Of a stretch of DNA of 64,000 nt, positions 27,738-37,483 are shown in pieces (position 1 is the stretch's first letter; each line of letters opens with the position of its first letter). This DNA is from Ferrimonas kyonanensis DSM 18153 (GTDB lineage: Bacteria; Pseudomonadota; Gammaproteobacteria; Enterobacterales; Shewanellaceae): NCBI RefSeq assembly GCF_000425405.1, contig NZ_KE384366.1:46837-110836 (forward strand), in the 5' to 3' direction. Under the pieces are notes generated by a model, which did no database searches, had not been told where the DNA came from, and worked only from the letters and a program-made list of their open reading frames with translations. Position numbers and translations under genes: made by a program.

Positions 27738-29276
27738 ATGTATAAGGGATTTTACGGGCTAACGGAAAGCCCGTTTTCCATCGCCCCCAACCCCGCGTTT
27801 CTGTTTCTCAGCGGCCGCCACCGAGAAGCCCTGGCCCATCTGACCTATGGCCTCGGCGAGCACGGGGGGTTTGTGCTGTTAACCGGCGAGGTCGGAACCG
27901 GCAAAACCACGGTGTCACGCAGCCTGCTGGCTCAGTTGCCGGACAATACCGACACCGCCTTCATTCTGAACCCGGCCCTGACCGAGCTGGAGTTGCTGGC
28001 AACTCTGTGTGACGAACTGAAGATTGGCTACGATCCAGACCCGACCCTGAAGCAGCTGACGGATAAGATCAGCGCCTTCCTGTTGGCCAACCACCAGGCT
28101 GGCCGCAACACGGTGATGATCATCGATGAGGCTCAGCACCTGAAACCCGAGGTGCTGGAGCAATTGCGACTGCTGACCAACCTGGAGACCGACACTCGCA
28201 AACTGTTGCAGGTGATTTTGATTGGTCAGCCGGAGTTGCAGGAGTTGTTGCAGCGACGGGAACTGCGTCAGTTGGCCCAGCGAATTACCGCTCGCTACCA
28301 TCTGTTGCCGTTGACCCGGGAAGAGGTGGCCTTTTACGTGCAGCATCGGTTGCAGGTGGCGGGACGGCCTCAGCCACTGTTTAAGCCCGGGGCCATTCGT
28401 GCCCTGCACCAGTACAGCGGCGGGGTGCCGCGGGTGATCAACCTGTTGTGTGAGCGGGCGTTGATGGGGGGCTTTGCCCACCAGAAAATTCACCTCGGAC
28501 GGCGCGAAGTGGAGGCGGCCGCGGCAGAGGTGCTGGGGATCAAAGCCAAGGCTCGGGGGCGTTGGCCCTGGCTGGCAGCCACCGCCGTGTCGGCGCTGGC
28601 CAGTGCCGCCGTGGTCTATGCCCTGACACCGAAACCGGAACCGGTGACGGTGTCCCAGGCGGTGGAGGCGGCGGAGCCGGCGCCGGATTTGGCGCGCTTC
28701 CAACAGGATCTGCAGGCCTATCAGGCGTTGTTTCATCATTGGCATAAGCCAGTGCCGGCCAACGCCCCCTGCGACTTTGCCCAGACTCAGGGCCTGGCCT
28801 GCCTGGCAGGAGTCAGCAGCTGGCAGCAGTTGCTGAAGATGGATTATCCGGCGGTGGTGGGCTTGCGGGATGACGATGGCTCGCCTTATTACGGGGCTTT
28901 ACTCAGCCGAGAGTCACAGCAACTGACGTTGCAGTTTGGTGACCAATGGGTGGCGGTATCCCAGGAGTGGTTTATTCGTCATTTCGATGGCCATTACACC
29001 CTGCTGTGGCAGGCTTCCGAGTCGTTGCCGCGGCTCATCAGCCAGGGCAGCCCTGAAGGCCAGGTGCAGTGGCTGGAGAACAGCCTGAGCCGGTTACAAC
29101 AGCGCCAGGCCAGAATTGTTGACCATTACGACGAGGGCATTCGTCAGGCGGTGGAGCGCTTTCAGCGGCGGTATGGTCTGGATGTGGATGGAGTGGCCGG
29201 CAGGCAGACTCTGGAGTTGATCAGCGTGCTGGGGAATTCCCATGGCCCGCGCCTGAGTGATGGAGGCCAGGGCTAA
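27738..29276 (+). CDS. gspA: General secretion pathway ATPase GspA (ExeA-like)
   Basis: A 512-residue inner-membrane ATPase that, with GspB, helps place the type II secretion secretin through the peptidoglycan. The cytoplasmic AAA+ domain has Walker A GEVGTGKT at 50-57 and Walker B VMIIDEAQH. A transmembrane helix at about 280-295 (WLAATAVSALASAAVVYAL) follows. The periplasmic part ends in a peptidoglycan-binding domain (RFQRRYGLDVDGVAGRQTLELI). Its stop overlaps the gspB start by one base. A consensus promoter precedes it. The main secretion genes are not in the window. Confidence 0.93.
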   Translation: MYKGFYGLTESPFSIAPNPAFLFLSGRHREALAHLTYGLGEHGGFVLLTGEVGTGKTTVSRSLLAQLPDNTDTAFILNPALTELELLATLCDELKIGYDPDPTLKQLTDKISAFLLANHQAGRNTVMIIDEAQHLKPEVLEQLRLLTNLETDTRKLLQVILIGQPELQELLQRRELRQLAQRITARYHLLPLTREEVAFYVQHRLQVAGRPQPLFKPGAIRALHQYSGGVPRVINLLCERALMGGFAHQKIHLGRREVEAAAAEVLGIKAKARGRWPWLAATAVSALASAAVVYALTPKPEPVTVSQAVEAAEPAPDLARFQQDLQAYQALFHHWHKPVPANAPCDFAQTQGLACLAGVSSWQQLLKMDYPAVVGLRDDDGSPYYGALLSRESQQLTLQFGDQWVAVSQEWFIRHFDGHYTLLWQASESLPRLISQGSPEGQVQWLENSLSRLQQRQARIVDHYDEGIRQAVERFQRRYGLDVDGVAGRQTLELISVLGNSHGPRLSDGGQG

Positions 29277-30136
29277 TGTCGTATTTATTGGATGCAGTGG
29301 GTCGGGAAAAGCAGCAGCAAGGCCAACTCGATGCCACCGTGGCGGTGCCTCTGGCACCGAAGTCGGCCCTGCCCTGGCATTTTGCCTGGCCGCTGGCGGG
29401 GGCCCTGACGGGGGCGGTGGCGATGTACGCCGTACTGGCCCTGCAGCCGGTGCCCGAAATTGAGGCGCCAGCCCAGGTGGCGGCTGAGGTGGTGCGGGTC
29501 AAGCAGGTGGCGATGCCGATTCCGGTGGCCTTCGAAGTCGCGCCAGAACCAGAACCAGAGCCAGAGCCGGTGCAGTATCTGTACCAACCCGAGCAGCAGC
29601 GTATGACGACCGAGGTAAGCCAGCCGGCAGCCCCGACCGGCAAGGAGGTTCGCAGCGACGCTGCCATTGTTACCGAGCCTGAGGTCGTGGCTTCGACGCC
29701 GGCCGAGGTCAGTGAACCGGCCAATGCCAAGCTGTTGGCGGCCTTTGAACAGGCGGTGGCGGATTTGGATTTGGCGGAGCCGGCCGAGGAACCAGCCGTG
29801 GAGCCGACGCCAGTGAGCGAGCCTGAGGCGACGTCACTGAGCGCCGAAGCGCTGATGGCGCCAAAGCCTGCCGAAGTGGCTAGCCAACAACCGACCGAGG
29901 CGCCCAAGCTGGGCACCTTACCCTGGGCCTTCCAGAAGGGCTTGCCGGACATCAACATCACCGCCCATGTGTACTCCTCCGACGCTGACAACCGCTGGCT
30001 GCGGGCCAACGGTCGAGAGCTTCAGGAGGGAGATGCAGTGGCGCCCGGTGTCACCCTGAAAGAGATTCGTCCCAATGAGGTGATTCTCGAGAAAGCCGGC
30101 CAGGCATTCAGCGTGCCCGCCCTGGGTCAACTCTGA
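29276..30136 (+). CDS. gspB: General secretion pathway protein GspB (ExeB-like)
   Basis: A 286-residue inner-membrane protein that partners GspA in secretin assembly. After a short cytoplasmic start (MSYLLDAVGREKQQQ) there is one membrane span at about 38-55. A long periplasmic linker rich in Glu, Pro and Ala follows, including the run EPEPEPEPV. The C-terminal domain, about 95 residues, begins near PWAFQKGLPDINITAHVYSS and is the conserved GspB domain. It is coupled to gspA by a one-base overlap and followed by a strong terminator. Confidence 0.9.
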   Translation: MSYLLDAVGREKQQQGQLDATVAVPLAPKSALPWHFAWPLAGALTGAVAMYAVLALQPVPEIEAPAQVAAEVVRVKQVAMPIPVAFEVAPEPEPEPEPVQYLYQPEQQRMTTEVSQPAAPTGKEVRSDAAIVTEPEVVASTPAEVSEPANAKLLAAFEQAVADLDLAEPAEEPAVEPTPVSEPEATSLSAEALMAPKPAEVASQQPTEAPKLGTLPWAFQKGLPDINITAHVYSSDADNRWLRANGRELQEGDAVAPGVTLKEIRPNEVILEKAGQAFSVPALGQL

Positions 30137-30153
30137 TTGCGGCCGTGAACACC

Positions 30154-30178
30154 AAGGAGCCTGCGGGCTCCTTTTTTT
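30154..30178 (+). terminator. Intrinsic terminator after gspB
   Basis: AAGGAGCC and GGCTCCTT form an 8-bp stem with a TGCG loop, followed by a run of T residues. Confidence 0.9.
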
Positions 30179-30409
30179 GTGGTTCTTACCGCGACAAAAA
30201 AAGCAGCTGAGAAATGTCATTGCGACAGCAACTTATCCAGTGGCTGCGGGTATAATGATCGCCATAACTCTATGATCTCGGCGGCGTCATTAAACGGCGT
30301 GCCGTGACTGAATAAGCACTGTCAGCCAGGGAAAGAGCCGCGGCGGTCTATGATTAAGACTCGCCGCAAAACTGGCAGTTAAGGTTGTCGTTTTCGACTA
30401 GGGAGCCGT

Positions 30410-33295
30410 GTGGATATTAAAACTGTGTGGGCGCGACCCTGGACAAAGCGCATCACTGTGGTGGTGGCGCTGCTGGGTCTGTATCTGCTGCTGAGCGGCT
30501 GGGTATTACCAAGAGTGATTGAGCGCCAGCTACCGCAACTGGCAGGCGAACAGCTCAATGGCCAGTTGACACTGGGCCAGGCTCAGTTTCACCCCTTCAC
30601 CTGGCAACTGCAGTTGCACCGGTTGGCGCTGATGGATGCCGATGGCCAGTCGTTGGCGGGCTTTGAGCATTTCTCGGTGGATCTGGATCCCTGGCGTTCC
30701 CTGTTTAGCTGGCAAGCCTGTCTGCGTGAGGTGTCCCTGACGGCCCCCTATGTGAATTACATCGAGCGGGCTGAAGGTGACTCTAACCTGATGCAGGTTC
30801 TGGCGCCGGTGCTTAACGCACCGGAAGACGATACTCCGACGCCTGCGCCAGCGGCTAAGCCGCCCGGGGTCACCATCGACCGGATTCAACTGTCCCAAGG
30901 CCGGGTTCGTTATCAGCAGCAGGATGGTGCCAGTACCGAACTGACTCAACTGCAGTTGCAAGCCACAGACCTGGCGCTGGCGGCCCAGGACAACCGGCTG
31001 CAATTGGCGCTGACCGGAAAAGGCGGCGGCACCCTGGCGCTGTCGGTGGTGGCGGGATTGAACCCACTGGCGTTGACCGTGGATGGTCGGCTCGATAAGG
31101 CGGATCTGACCCGTTACTGGCCCTTCGTGGCCAGGTTGTTCAATTTTGATCTGCAGCAGGGGCTGTTGGACGCGCAATTTTCATTACGCCTGGCTCAACA
31201 GCAGCAGGAGTTGGAGTTGGCACTGTCCCAGAGCCAATTGACACTGAGTCAATTGCTTCTGACCCGAGCGCAGCAGCCCTTGCTTAAGCTGGAGTCCCTG
31301 GCCGTGACGGGCGTTGAGATGTCGCTGCTGGAGCAACGCCTTGGCTTGGACAGTGTGACCTTATCGGGTGGCCAGGCCAGAATGCAATTGAACCCTCAGG
31401 GGCTGGATTGGGCCGAATTGCTGGCCGACAGTGGTGAGTCGCCGGCGGCGGAGCCGGTGCAACAGCAGCCTGCGCCCCCCTGGCAGGTCAGGTTAACGCA
31501 GCTGCAGCTGCGCGACCTGGGGCTGGCCTTCACCGATGCCACCCAGGCTGAGCCGGTGAGTTGGCGCCTGGACCTGGACCAGGCCAGTGCGGGCCCCATC
31601 AGTTCGGATCTGAGCCAGAGCATCGACGTGGCTTTGGCCAGTCGCATTAACGAACGTAGCCCACTGACCTTTGATGGACAGGTGACCCCGCAGCCATTTT
31701 CACTAACCAGTCAACTGAGTCTGTCCACGTTCGCCCTGACCGATACCTTGCCCTATTGGCAGTCCCAGGTGCCGCTGTCTTTGACCCAGGGGGCCTTGTC
31801 TACCCAGGGGGGATTGGTGATTCAGGGGCTGTCGCCACTGGCACTGAGCTACGATGGCGCGTTAACGGTGGCAGACCTGGTCACTCAGGACCCGGAACAG
31901 GGGCGCGATTTTGTGAAGTGGCAGTCGCTGAAAGTGGCGGATCTGTCATTCACCACTGTGCCAATGGCGTTGTCCATCGATACGGTGACCGTGGATCAGC
32001 CCTATGCCCGGGTGATCATCGAGGAGGATGGCAGCACCAATATTCAGGCATTGACCGCGCCTGCTGAAGCGGCGCCCGCCAGTGCCAAGCCCGCGGCTGA
32101 AGCGCCTCAGTCTCAGGAGACTGAGGCGGCACCGATAGCGATTGCGATTAAGCGGATCGAGTTGAACGACGGTGGCGCCTTCTTCGCGGATAACAGCCTG
32201 ACCCCGAAATTCGCCACCGGCATCGAAACCCTCGCTGGCAGCGTCGAAGGGCTGAATTCGGACCCCGCCTCCCGCGCGGTGGTTGATATTCGAGGACAGG
32301 TGGATCGTTATGCTCCGATGAGCCTTACCGGCGAGTTGCAGCCGCTGGCGGTAGAGAGTTTTATCGACCTGGCGCTGACGTTTGATAACCTCGATCTCAC
32401 CTCCCTCAACGCCTACTCCGGCACTTATGCCGGTTACTACATCGATCAGGGACAACTGGATCTGGCGCTGCACTATGCCCTCGAGGATCAAATGCTTCGA
32501 GGCAGTAACCAGGTGGTGGTCGACAAATTGAAACTGGGTAAGCGCAGTGACTCAGACAAGGCCACCAGCCTGCCGGTTGCCTTGGCCATTGCCTTGATGC
32601 AGGACGCCAATGGCGTTATCGATCTGGGGCTGGAGGTCAGTGGTAACGTCGACGAGCCGGATTTTGCCATCGGTCCATTGATTGGCAAGGCGCTGTTTAA
32701 TGCCATTACCAAGATTGTTACTTCACCCTTTTCCCTGCTTGGCAGCCTCCTCGGTGGCGAAGAGCCGGCCAATGAGGTGGTGTTTGTGGCCGGCAGCGAT
32801 CAGGTGGCGCCGGCGCAAAAGGGGCAGTTGAAACAGCTGGTGTCGGCGTTAGCGCAGCGGCCTAAGCTGACTCTGTCGGTGCAGGGGGCGGTGATGCCAG
32901 CGGTGGATGGCCACGCCCTGGCCAAGGCCAGACTGGATCCTCGCCTTGGGGCCAGCGCCGAGGTCGATGAACTGGCGCCGGATCCGGCGCTGGAGCCAGC
33001 CCTGGTGGCGGCCTTCGATGCAACCCGGGAGGTCGGCGCCGCCGAAGCCCTGAAAGTCAGTTACCCCGACGCCGATGCCGACTGGCGGGCTGAACTGTAC
33101 CGGCAGTTGTTGGCTCAGACCCAGGTGGCCGACGACGAGTTGGCAGCGCTGGCGGCGGCCCGCGCCGATGCCGTTAAGCGAGTACTGAGTGACGATCTGG
33201 GATTGGCGGCGAACCGGGTGTTCATTCGCGAGAGCCGGGTGGAGCTGGATCGTAGTGGTGCCAAGGTGATTCTGGAATTGGACGCCGGTCCCTGA
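30410..33295 (+). CDS. DUF748 family AsmA-like envelope protein
   Basis: A 961-residue protein of the DUF748 group, related to the AsmA/YhdP repeating beta-groove proteins thought to move lipids between membranes. One N-terminal membrane helix at about 14-32 anchors it, and the rest should be periplasmic. Repeats of alternating hydrophobic strands are visible, e.g. LTLGQAQFHPFTWQLQLHRL. Low-complexity Ala-Pro-Glu linkers occur near residues 140 and 555. Near residue 735 the segment ALMQDANGVIDLGLEVSGNVDEPDFAIG is typical of DUF748. It starts with GTG after GGGAG. A TATAAT lies at 30251-30256 upstream. It is monocistronic; no substrate can be named. Confidence 0.85.
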   Translation: MDIKTVWARPWTKRITVVVALLGLYLLLSGWVLPRVIERQLPQLAGEQLNGQLTLGQAQFHPFTWQLQLHRLALMDADGQSLAGFEHFSVDLDPWRSLFSWQACLREVSLTAPYVNYIERAEGDSNLMQVLAPVLNAPEDDTPTPAPAAKPPGVTIDRIQLSQGRVRYQQQDGASTELTQLQLQATDLALAAQDNRLQLALTGKGGGTLALSVVAGLNPLALTVDGRLDKADLTRYWPFVARLFNFDLQQGLLDAQFSLRLAQQQQELELALSQSQLTLSQLLLTRAQQPLLKLESLAVTGVEMSLLEQRLGLDSVTLSGGQARMQLNPQGLDWAELLADSGESPAAEPVQQQPAPPWQVRLTQLQLRDLGLAFTDATQAEPVSWRLDLDQASAGPISSDLSQSIDVALASRINERSPLTFDGQVTPQPFSLTSQLSLSTFALTDTLPYWQSQVPLSLTQGALSTQGGLVIQGLSPLALSYDGALTVADLVTQDPEQGRDFVKWQSLKVADLSFTTVPMALSIDTVTVDQPYARVIIEEDGSTNIQALTAPAEAAPASAKPAAEAPQSQETEAAPIAIAIKRIELNDGGAFFADNSLTPKFATGIETLAGSVEGLNSDPASRAVVDIRGQVDRYAPMSLTGELQPLAVESFIDLALTFDNLDLTSLNAYSGTYAGYYIDQGQLDLALHYALEDQMLRGSNQVVVDKLKLGKRSDSDKATSLPVALAIALMQDANGVIDLGLEVSGNVDEPDFAIGPLIGKALFNAITKIVTSPFSLLGSLLGGEEPANEVVFVAGSDQVAPAQKGQLKQLVSALAQRPKLTLSVQGAVMPAVDGHALAKARLDPRLGASAEVDELAPDPALEPALVAAFDATREVGAAEALKVSYPDADADWRAELYRQLLAQTQVADDELAALAAARADAVKRVLSDDLGLAANRVFIRESRVELDRSGAKVILELDAGP

Positions 33296-33308
33296 TCGAG
33301 CCTCGGAC

Positions 33309-33339
33309 AAAAAAGCCCGCGCCGAAGCGCGGGCTTTTT
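33309..33339. terminator. Bidirectional terminator between the DUF748 gene and putA
   Basis: GCCCGCGC and GCGCGGGC form an 8-bp stem around CGAA, flanked by A and T runs, placed between convergent genes. Confidence 0.92.
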
Positions 33340-33356
33340 ATTGAATTGCGGACGGG

Positions 33357-36300
33357 TTAGCCATCGCCGAGAGACAGCAGGGTGGCATTGCCGCCAATGG
33401 CGGTGATGTTGTTGCTGCGAGTCTTCTCGGTGACAAACCGGGTCAGGTAGTGAGGACCACCCGCCTTAGGGCCAGTTCCGGACAAGCCCAGGCCTCCGAA
33501 CGGTTGTACTCCGACCACGGCACCAATCTGGTTGCGGTTGATGTAAGCGTTGCCGACGTTAACCTGATCGGCGATGGACTGAGCGTGAGACTCGTTGCGG
33601 CTGTGGATCCCCAGGGTGAGGCCAAAGCCGGTGCTGTTGATCTCATCCACCACTTGCTGCAGTTGATTGGCCGGGTAACGAATCACATGCAAAATCGGAC
33701 CAAAGTGCTCCTGCTCCAGCTGACCGATGTGGCGAATCTCGACCGCGGTCGGCTGAACGAAATGGCCGTGGTCGCACTCCGCCGACAGGGGCGTCTGGAA
33801 GATCAGTGTGCCCTCTTTGCCGATGCGATCGATGTGGCCGTTGAGGTTGGCCTGGGCGGTGGCATCGATGACCGGGCCGAGGTCGGTCTTGAACAGGGCC
33901 GGGTTGCCCACATGCAGCTCGGCCATGGCGCCCTTGAGCAGTTCAATCATTTTGTCGGCGATGTCGTCCTGCACGTAGAGCACCCGCAGGGCCGAGCAAC
34001 GCTGGCCGGCACTGGCAAAGGCCGATTGCACCACATCCAGCACCACCTGCTCCGGCAAGGAGGTGGAGTCGACCACCATGGCGTTCTGGCCTCCGGTTTC
34101 CGCCACCAGAGGGACGATGGCCCCTTCACGGCCCGCCAGTGAGCGGTTGATCACCTTGGCGGTCTGGGTCGAGCCGGTAAAGCAGACGCCGGCGATGCGG
34201 TCGTCACCGGTGAGGGTGCCACCAACCAGGGCGCCGGTACCAGGAAGCAGTTGCAGCGCACCGGTGGGGATACCCGCTTGGTGAGCCAACTGCACCGCCC
34301 GGTAGGCGATCAGGCTGGTTTGTTCCGCCGGTTTGGCGATCACCGTGTTGCCGGTAACCAGGGCCGCGACCACCTGCCCCAGGAAGATCGCCAACGGGAA
34401 GTTCCATGGGCTGATGCACAGGAAGGTGCCTCGTCCCTGAACGAAGAGTTCGTTCAGTTCGCCGGTAGGACCGGGCAGGGTGGTCGGCTCACCTTGCATC
34501 TTTCGGGCCTGTACCGCGTAGTAGCGACAGAAGTCCACCGCTTCCCGCACTTCGTCGACGCCGTCCTGCAGGGTCTTGCCCGCTTCGCGGGTGCACAGGG
34601 CGATCAGCTCCTCCCGGTGGCTTTCCAGCAGATCGGCCAGAGTTTCGATGGCACTGGCCCGCAAATCCACGTCGGTGCGGCTCCAGACTGGGAAACTGGC
34701 ATTGGCGACCTGAACCGCTTTCTCGATGGTGTCGGCATCGGCAAAGTGCACCTGGCCTACCTTGTGAGTGTGGTTCTGCGGGCTGGTGACCGATTGCTCT
34801 TCGCCGCAGAGCAGGGCGACGCCGTCCACCAGCGGGGCGGCCTGCCACTGGCTGTCTTTAAAACTGTCCAGTTTGGCGAAGAAGGGGCGGGATTCTGCGG
34901 CAATGTTCATGTTGATTCCTTTCGAGTTCTGACGCTCATTGCCAAAGATGGCCGCTGGCAGAACAATCTTATTATTATGCAGGGTGGCGCAGGCGGTTAG
35001 GGTGCTGACGGGGTGAGCGATCAGGCTGCTGACTGGGGTGTTGGGATCCACCAGTTTGTGCACAAACGACGTGTTGGCGCCGTTTTCCAGCAACCGGCGA
35101 ACCAGATAGGGCAACAGGTCTTCATGGGCGCCCACCGGGGCATAGATGCGTACCCGTGGGTGATGCTGGCGGATCACAGGATCATACAACTCCTGGCCCA
35201 TGCCGTGCAGACGCTGGAACTCAAATTCCCGCTCGCCAGCCATATCCAGAATGGCCGCCACGGTGTGGGCGTTGTGGCTGGCAAACTGCGGGTAGATGTT
35301 GCCCTGGGTCAGTTCTGACAACAGGAAGCGGGCGCAGGCCAGGTAGGAGGCATCGGTGGCGGCTTTGCGGGTGTAGACCGGGTAGTTTTTCACTCCCAGT
35401 TGCTGGCAGTGCTTGATTTCGGTATCCCAGTAGGCGCCTTTTACCAGTCGAATCGGGATGCGATCCCCCTGCTCTTTCGCCAGAGCGTTGAACCAGCACA
35501 GGACCGGCAGGGCGGTCTTGGCGTAGGCCTGGACCACCACGCCGAAGTTGCCCCAACCGCGGTTGGCGTCGCTGCGATACAGCTTTTCAAACAGGGACAG
35601 GTACAGTTCCAGCCGATCCGCCTCTTCCGCATCCAGGGTGATGCCGACATTCAGTTGTCGTCCCTGAGTGATCAGCTTGATCATGGTCTGGTACAACTCA
35701 TCCAGCACCCGTGACGCGTTGGCGGCATCGTATTTGGGGTGGATGGCGGACAGCTTGACCGAGATGCTGGGTAGGGGAGCGTCACTGTTGTTATAGCGAT
35801 GATTGCCCAGAGTATTGATCGCTTGGCTGTACTCGCGGAAATGGCGATCAGCATCGCTTTGGGTCAGGGCGCCCTCGCCGAGCATGTCGTAGGAGTGGGT
35901 GTAACCGATGCCACGGTTGGCATCACTGTTTTTCAGTGCCTCGTCGATGTTGCGTCCCAGCACAAACTGCTTGCCCATGATCTTCATGGCCGCGTACATC
36001 GCTTTGCGAATGATCGGCTCGCCGACCCGGTTTACCAGTCGCGCCAGCAGGTTGTTGGGGTTGCCGTCCAGCGTCTTGTCCAGAGTGACCACCTTGCCGG
36101 TGAGCATCAGCCCCCAGGTGGAGGCGTTAACCAGTACCGACTCTGAGCCTTTCAGGTGTTTGGCCCAGTTGGCACCGGACAGTTTGTCTTCAATCAGGGC
36201 ATCGGCGGTGGCGGCGTCGGGAATGCGCAGCAGCGCCTCCGCCAGGCACATCAGGATGATGCCTTCCTGAGTGTCGAGGCTGTACTCCTGCAGGAAGGCA

Positions 36301-36527
36301 TCGATGCCGACGGTCAGTCCCTTCTTCTCGACGCTGCGGACCTCAGTTACCAAGGCCTCGGCCCGAGTGGTGATGCGGGTCAGGGTTTGCTGGTCCTGCG
36401 GAACCAACTGCAGTAGCTCTTTCAGATAGCCCTGCTCATCGGCAGAGTGATTGAGGCTAATGGCCTCTCTCAGGCTGCTGAGATCCGCAGGGGTTCCATT
36501 AGCCAGTACTTGGCTTGCTTTAAACAT
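33357..36527 (-). CDS. putA: Bifunctional proline dehydrogenase / P5C dehydrogenase PutA
   Basis: A 1056-residue enzyme that oxidises proline to glutamate in two steps. The FAD-binding proline dehydrogenase domain (about 150-450) has IRLVKGAYWDTEIK and ENGANTSFVHK. The NAD-dependent aldehyde dehydrogenase domain (about 540-1030) has catalytic Cys in SAGQRCSALR and SPWNFPLAIFLGQ. I take the ATG at 36527 after GAGGG. This protein lacks the N-terminal ribbon-helix-helix DNA-binding domain of E. coli PutA, so it should not repress its own gene. A palindrome TTGTATACAA lies 56-65 bases upstream. The C-terminus TAIGGNATLLSLGDG is typical of short type A PutAs. Confidence 0.96.
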   Translation of the reverse strand: MFKASQVLANGTPADLSSLREAISLNHSADEQGYLKELLQLVPQDQQTLTRITTRAEALVTEVRSVEKKGLTVGIDAFLQEYSLDTQEGIILMCLAEALLRIPDAATADALIEDKLSGANWAKHLKGSESVLVNASTWGLMLTGKVVTLDKTLDGNPNNLLARLVNRVGEPIIRKAMYAAMKIMGKQFVLGRNIDEALKNSDANRGIGYTHSYDMLGEGALTQSDADRHFREYSQAINTLGNHRYNNSDAPLPSISVKLSAIHPKYDAANASRVLDELYQTMIKLITQGRQLNVGITLDAEEADRLELYLSLFEKLYRSDANRGWGNFGVVVQAYAKTALPVLCWFNALAKEQGDRIPIRLVKGAYWDTEIKHCQQLGVKNYPVYTRKAATDASYLACARFLLSELTQGNIYPQFASHNAHTVAAILDMAGEREFEFQRLHGMGQELYDPVIRQHHPRVRIYAPVGAHEDLLPYLVRRLLENGANTSFVHKLVDPNTPVSSLIAHPVSTLTACATLHNNKIVLPAAIFGNERQNSKGINMNIAAESRPFFAKLDSFKDSQWQAAPLVDGVALLCGEEQSVTSPQNHTHKVGQVHFADADTIEKAVQVANASFPVWSRTDVDLRASAIETLADLLESHREELIALCTREAGKTLQDGVDEVREAVDFCRYYAVQARKMQGEPTTLPGPTGELNELFVQGRGTFLCISPWNFPLAIFLGQVVAALVTGNTVIAKPAEQTSLIAYRAVQLAHQAGIPTGALQLLPGTGALVGGTLTGDDRIAGVCFTGSTQTAKVINRSLAGREGAIVPLVAETGGQNAMVVDSTSLPEQVVLDVVQSAFASAGQRCSALRVLYVQDDIADKMIELLKGAMAELHVGNPALFKTDLGPVIDATAQANLNGHIDRIGKEGTLIFQTPLSAECDHGHFVQPTAVEIRHIGQLEQEHFGPILHVIRYPANQLQQVVDEINSTGFGLTLGIHSRNESHAQSIADQVNVGNAYINRNQIGAVVGVQPFGGLGLSGTGPKAGGPHYLTRFVTEKTRSNNITAIGGNATLLSLGDG

Positions 36528-36582
36528 CGCGTGTCCCTCTAATTCCATGGGGGGGCACGAATTGCTGTGATCTGGGTTATTT

Positions 36583-36609
36583 TTGTATACAATCCGCGCC
36601 AATGGCGCG
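36583..36609 (-). promoter_or_regulatory. Palindromic operator candidate upstream of putA
   Basis: TTGTATACAA (36583-36592) is a perfect 10-bp palindrome of the shape bound by GntR-family regulators. Three bases away, CGCGCC/GGCGCG (36595-36609) forms a hairpin with a three-base loop. Both lie in the putA promoter region. Confidence 0.45.
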
Positions 36610-36680
36610 CACAGTATATCGCTAAATTGTGACCTGGAACAGCTCTTGGCTAAGGATTATTCAGTGGTCGGCGGACAAAC

Positions 36681-36704
36681 AAAAGGCGCCCCTGTGGGGC
36701 GCCT
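36681..36704 (-). terminator. Intrinsic terminator after ygiM
   Basis: On the minus strand AGGCGCCCC and GGGGCGCCT form a 9-bp stem with a three-base loop, followed by TTTTGTTTG. Confidence 0.85.
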
Positions 36705-36749
36705 GAATTGTCGCGGTAGCATGAGGAGTAATCGCTTTAGAATCAGCCT

Positions 36750-36771
36750 ATTGAGTCATTAATCACTCAAT
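36750..36771. repeat. Inverted repeat after ygiM
   Basis: ATTGAGT and ACTCAAT form a 7-bp inverted repeat with an 8-base spacer, 15 bases past the ygiM stop and before the main terminator. Its function is unclear; it may be a 3' stabilising hairpin or an operator. Confidence 0.35.
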
Positions 36772-36785
36772 GTTGGCCGACCGTC

Positions 36786-37412
36786 TTAGACCCAGCCACC
36801 CTGGGATTTGCGTCGACGTTGAGGTCGTGGCAGGTAGGCCAGAATCAACCCCACCAGCAGGCCGCCGCCGGCCACCATGCCCCCTTGCTGCAGCCACTGC
36901 CAACGTTCGTTGTTTTTCATGCTCTTGTTTTCTCGCTTGAGCTGCTCATTCTCGATGGAGAGCGCGTCGAGGTTGGTTTTCAGATCGGCCTCGACGTTCA
37001 TGGCCGCGCGCTGGCCGTCCTCGAGTTGGCTGTTCAATTGCTCAACCTGACTCAGCAACTGGCTGTTTTGCTGCTGCTGTTGCTGAAGTTGCTGCTGCAG
37101 GTTGTCGACCTGCTGATTGAGGCGAGGAACCGCCAGGCGAAAACTCTCACTCTGGGCCAGTTGGTCCTGCTTGATCCAGCCGGTGCGGCCTTTGTCATCG
37201 GTGATCTGGACGTAGTCACCCTGAGTCTCTCCGGTGGGGGTGACCGGTGTGCCGGCGGAAACCGAACCCAGGATGCGGAACTGAGTGCCGGGCCCGGCGA
37301 CCAGGTAGACGTAGATGTCTTCGGAGATACTGAACTCTTGTGCCTTTACCGGCGCGCCTACTGCAAACAGAAGACTGAGCAGAAAAGCAGAACCTGCTAA
37401 TGTCTTGCGCAT
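36786..37412 (-). CDS. ygiM: SH3 domain protein YgiM (TIGR04211 family)
   Basis: A 208-residue envelope protein. The ATG at 37412 opens a signal peptide (MRKTLAGSAFLLSLLFAVGAPVKA). A bacterial SH3 domain covers about 25-95 (VYLVAGPGTQFRILGSVSAGTPV, GRTGWIKQDQL). A coiled coil rich in Gln and Leu follows (about 100-165), then a C-terminal membrane helix GGMVAGGGLLVGLILAYLP and a basic tail. The architecture matches E. coli YgiM, a protein of uncertain role. A longer TTG start at 37436 would lie inside the pit terminator and is unlikely. It is separated from pit by that terminator. Confidence 0.9.
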   Translation of the reverse strand: MRKTLAGSAFLLSLLFAVGAPVKAQEFSISEDIYVYLVAGPGTQFRILGSVSAGTPVTPTGETQGDYVQITDDKGRTGWIKQDQLAQSESFRLAVPRLNQQVDNLQQQLQQQQQQNSQLLSQVEQLNSQLEDGQRAAMNVEADLKTNLDALSIENEQLKRENKSMKNNERWQWLQQGGMVAGGGLLVGLILAYLPRPQRRRKSQGGWV

Positions 37413-37434
37413 GTTTTTGTGCCTTTTCAAAACC

Positions 37435-37465
37435 AAAAAAACCCGCTGCCCGTTAAGACAGCGGG
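37435..37465 (-). terminator. Intrinsic terminator after pit
   Basis: On the minus strand CCCGCTG and CAGCGGG form a 7-bp stem with a 10-base loop, followed by seven T residues, just past the pit stop. Confidence 0.85.
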
Positions 37466-37483
37466 TATTATCTTACCCTGATA

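Noticed and set aside
30220..30256. Full promoter for the DUF748 gene at TATAAT 30251-30256
   Set aside because: The -10 is perfect but no -35 or extended -10 is found at the right distance, so I mention it only in the gene entry.
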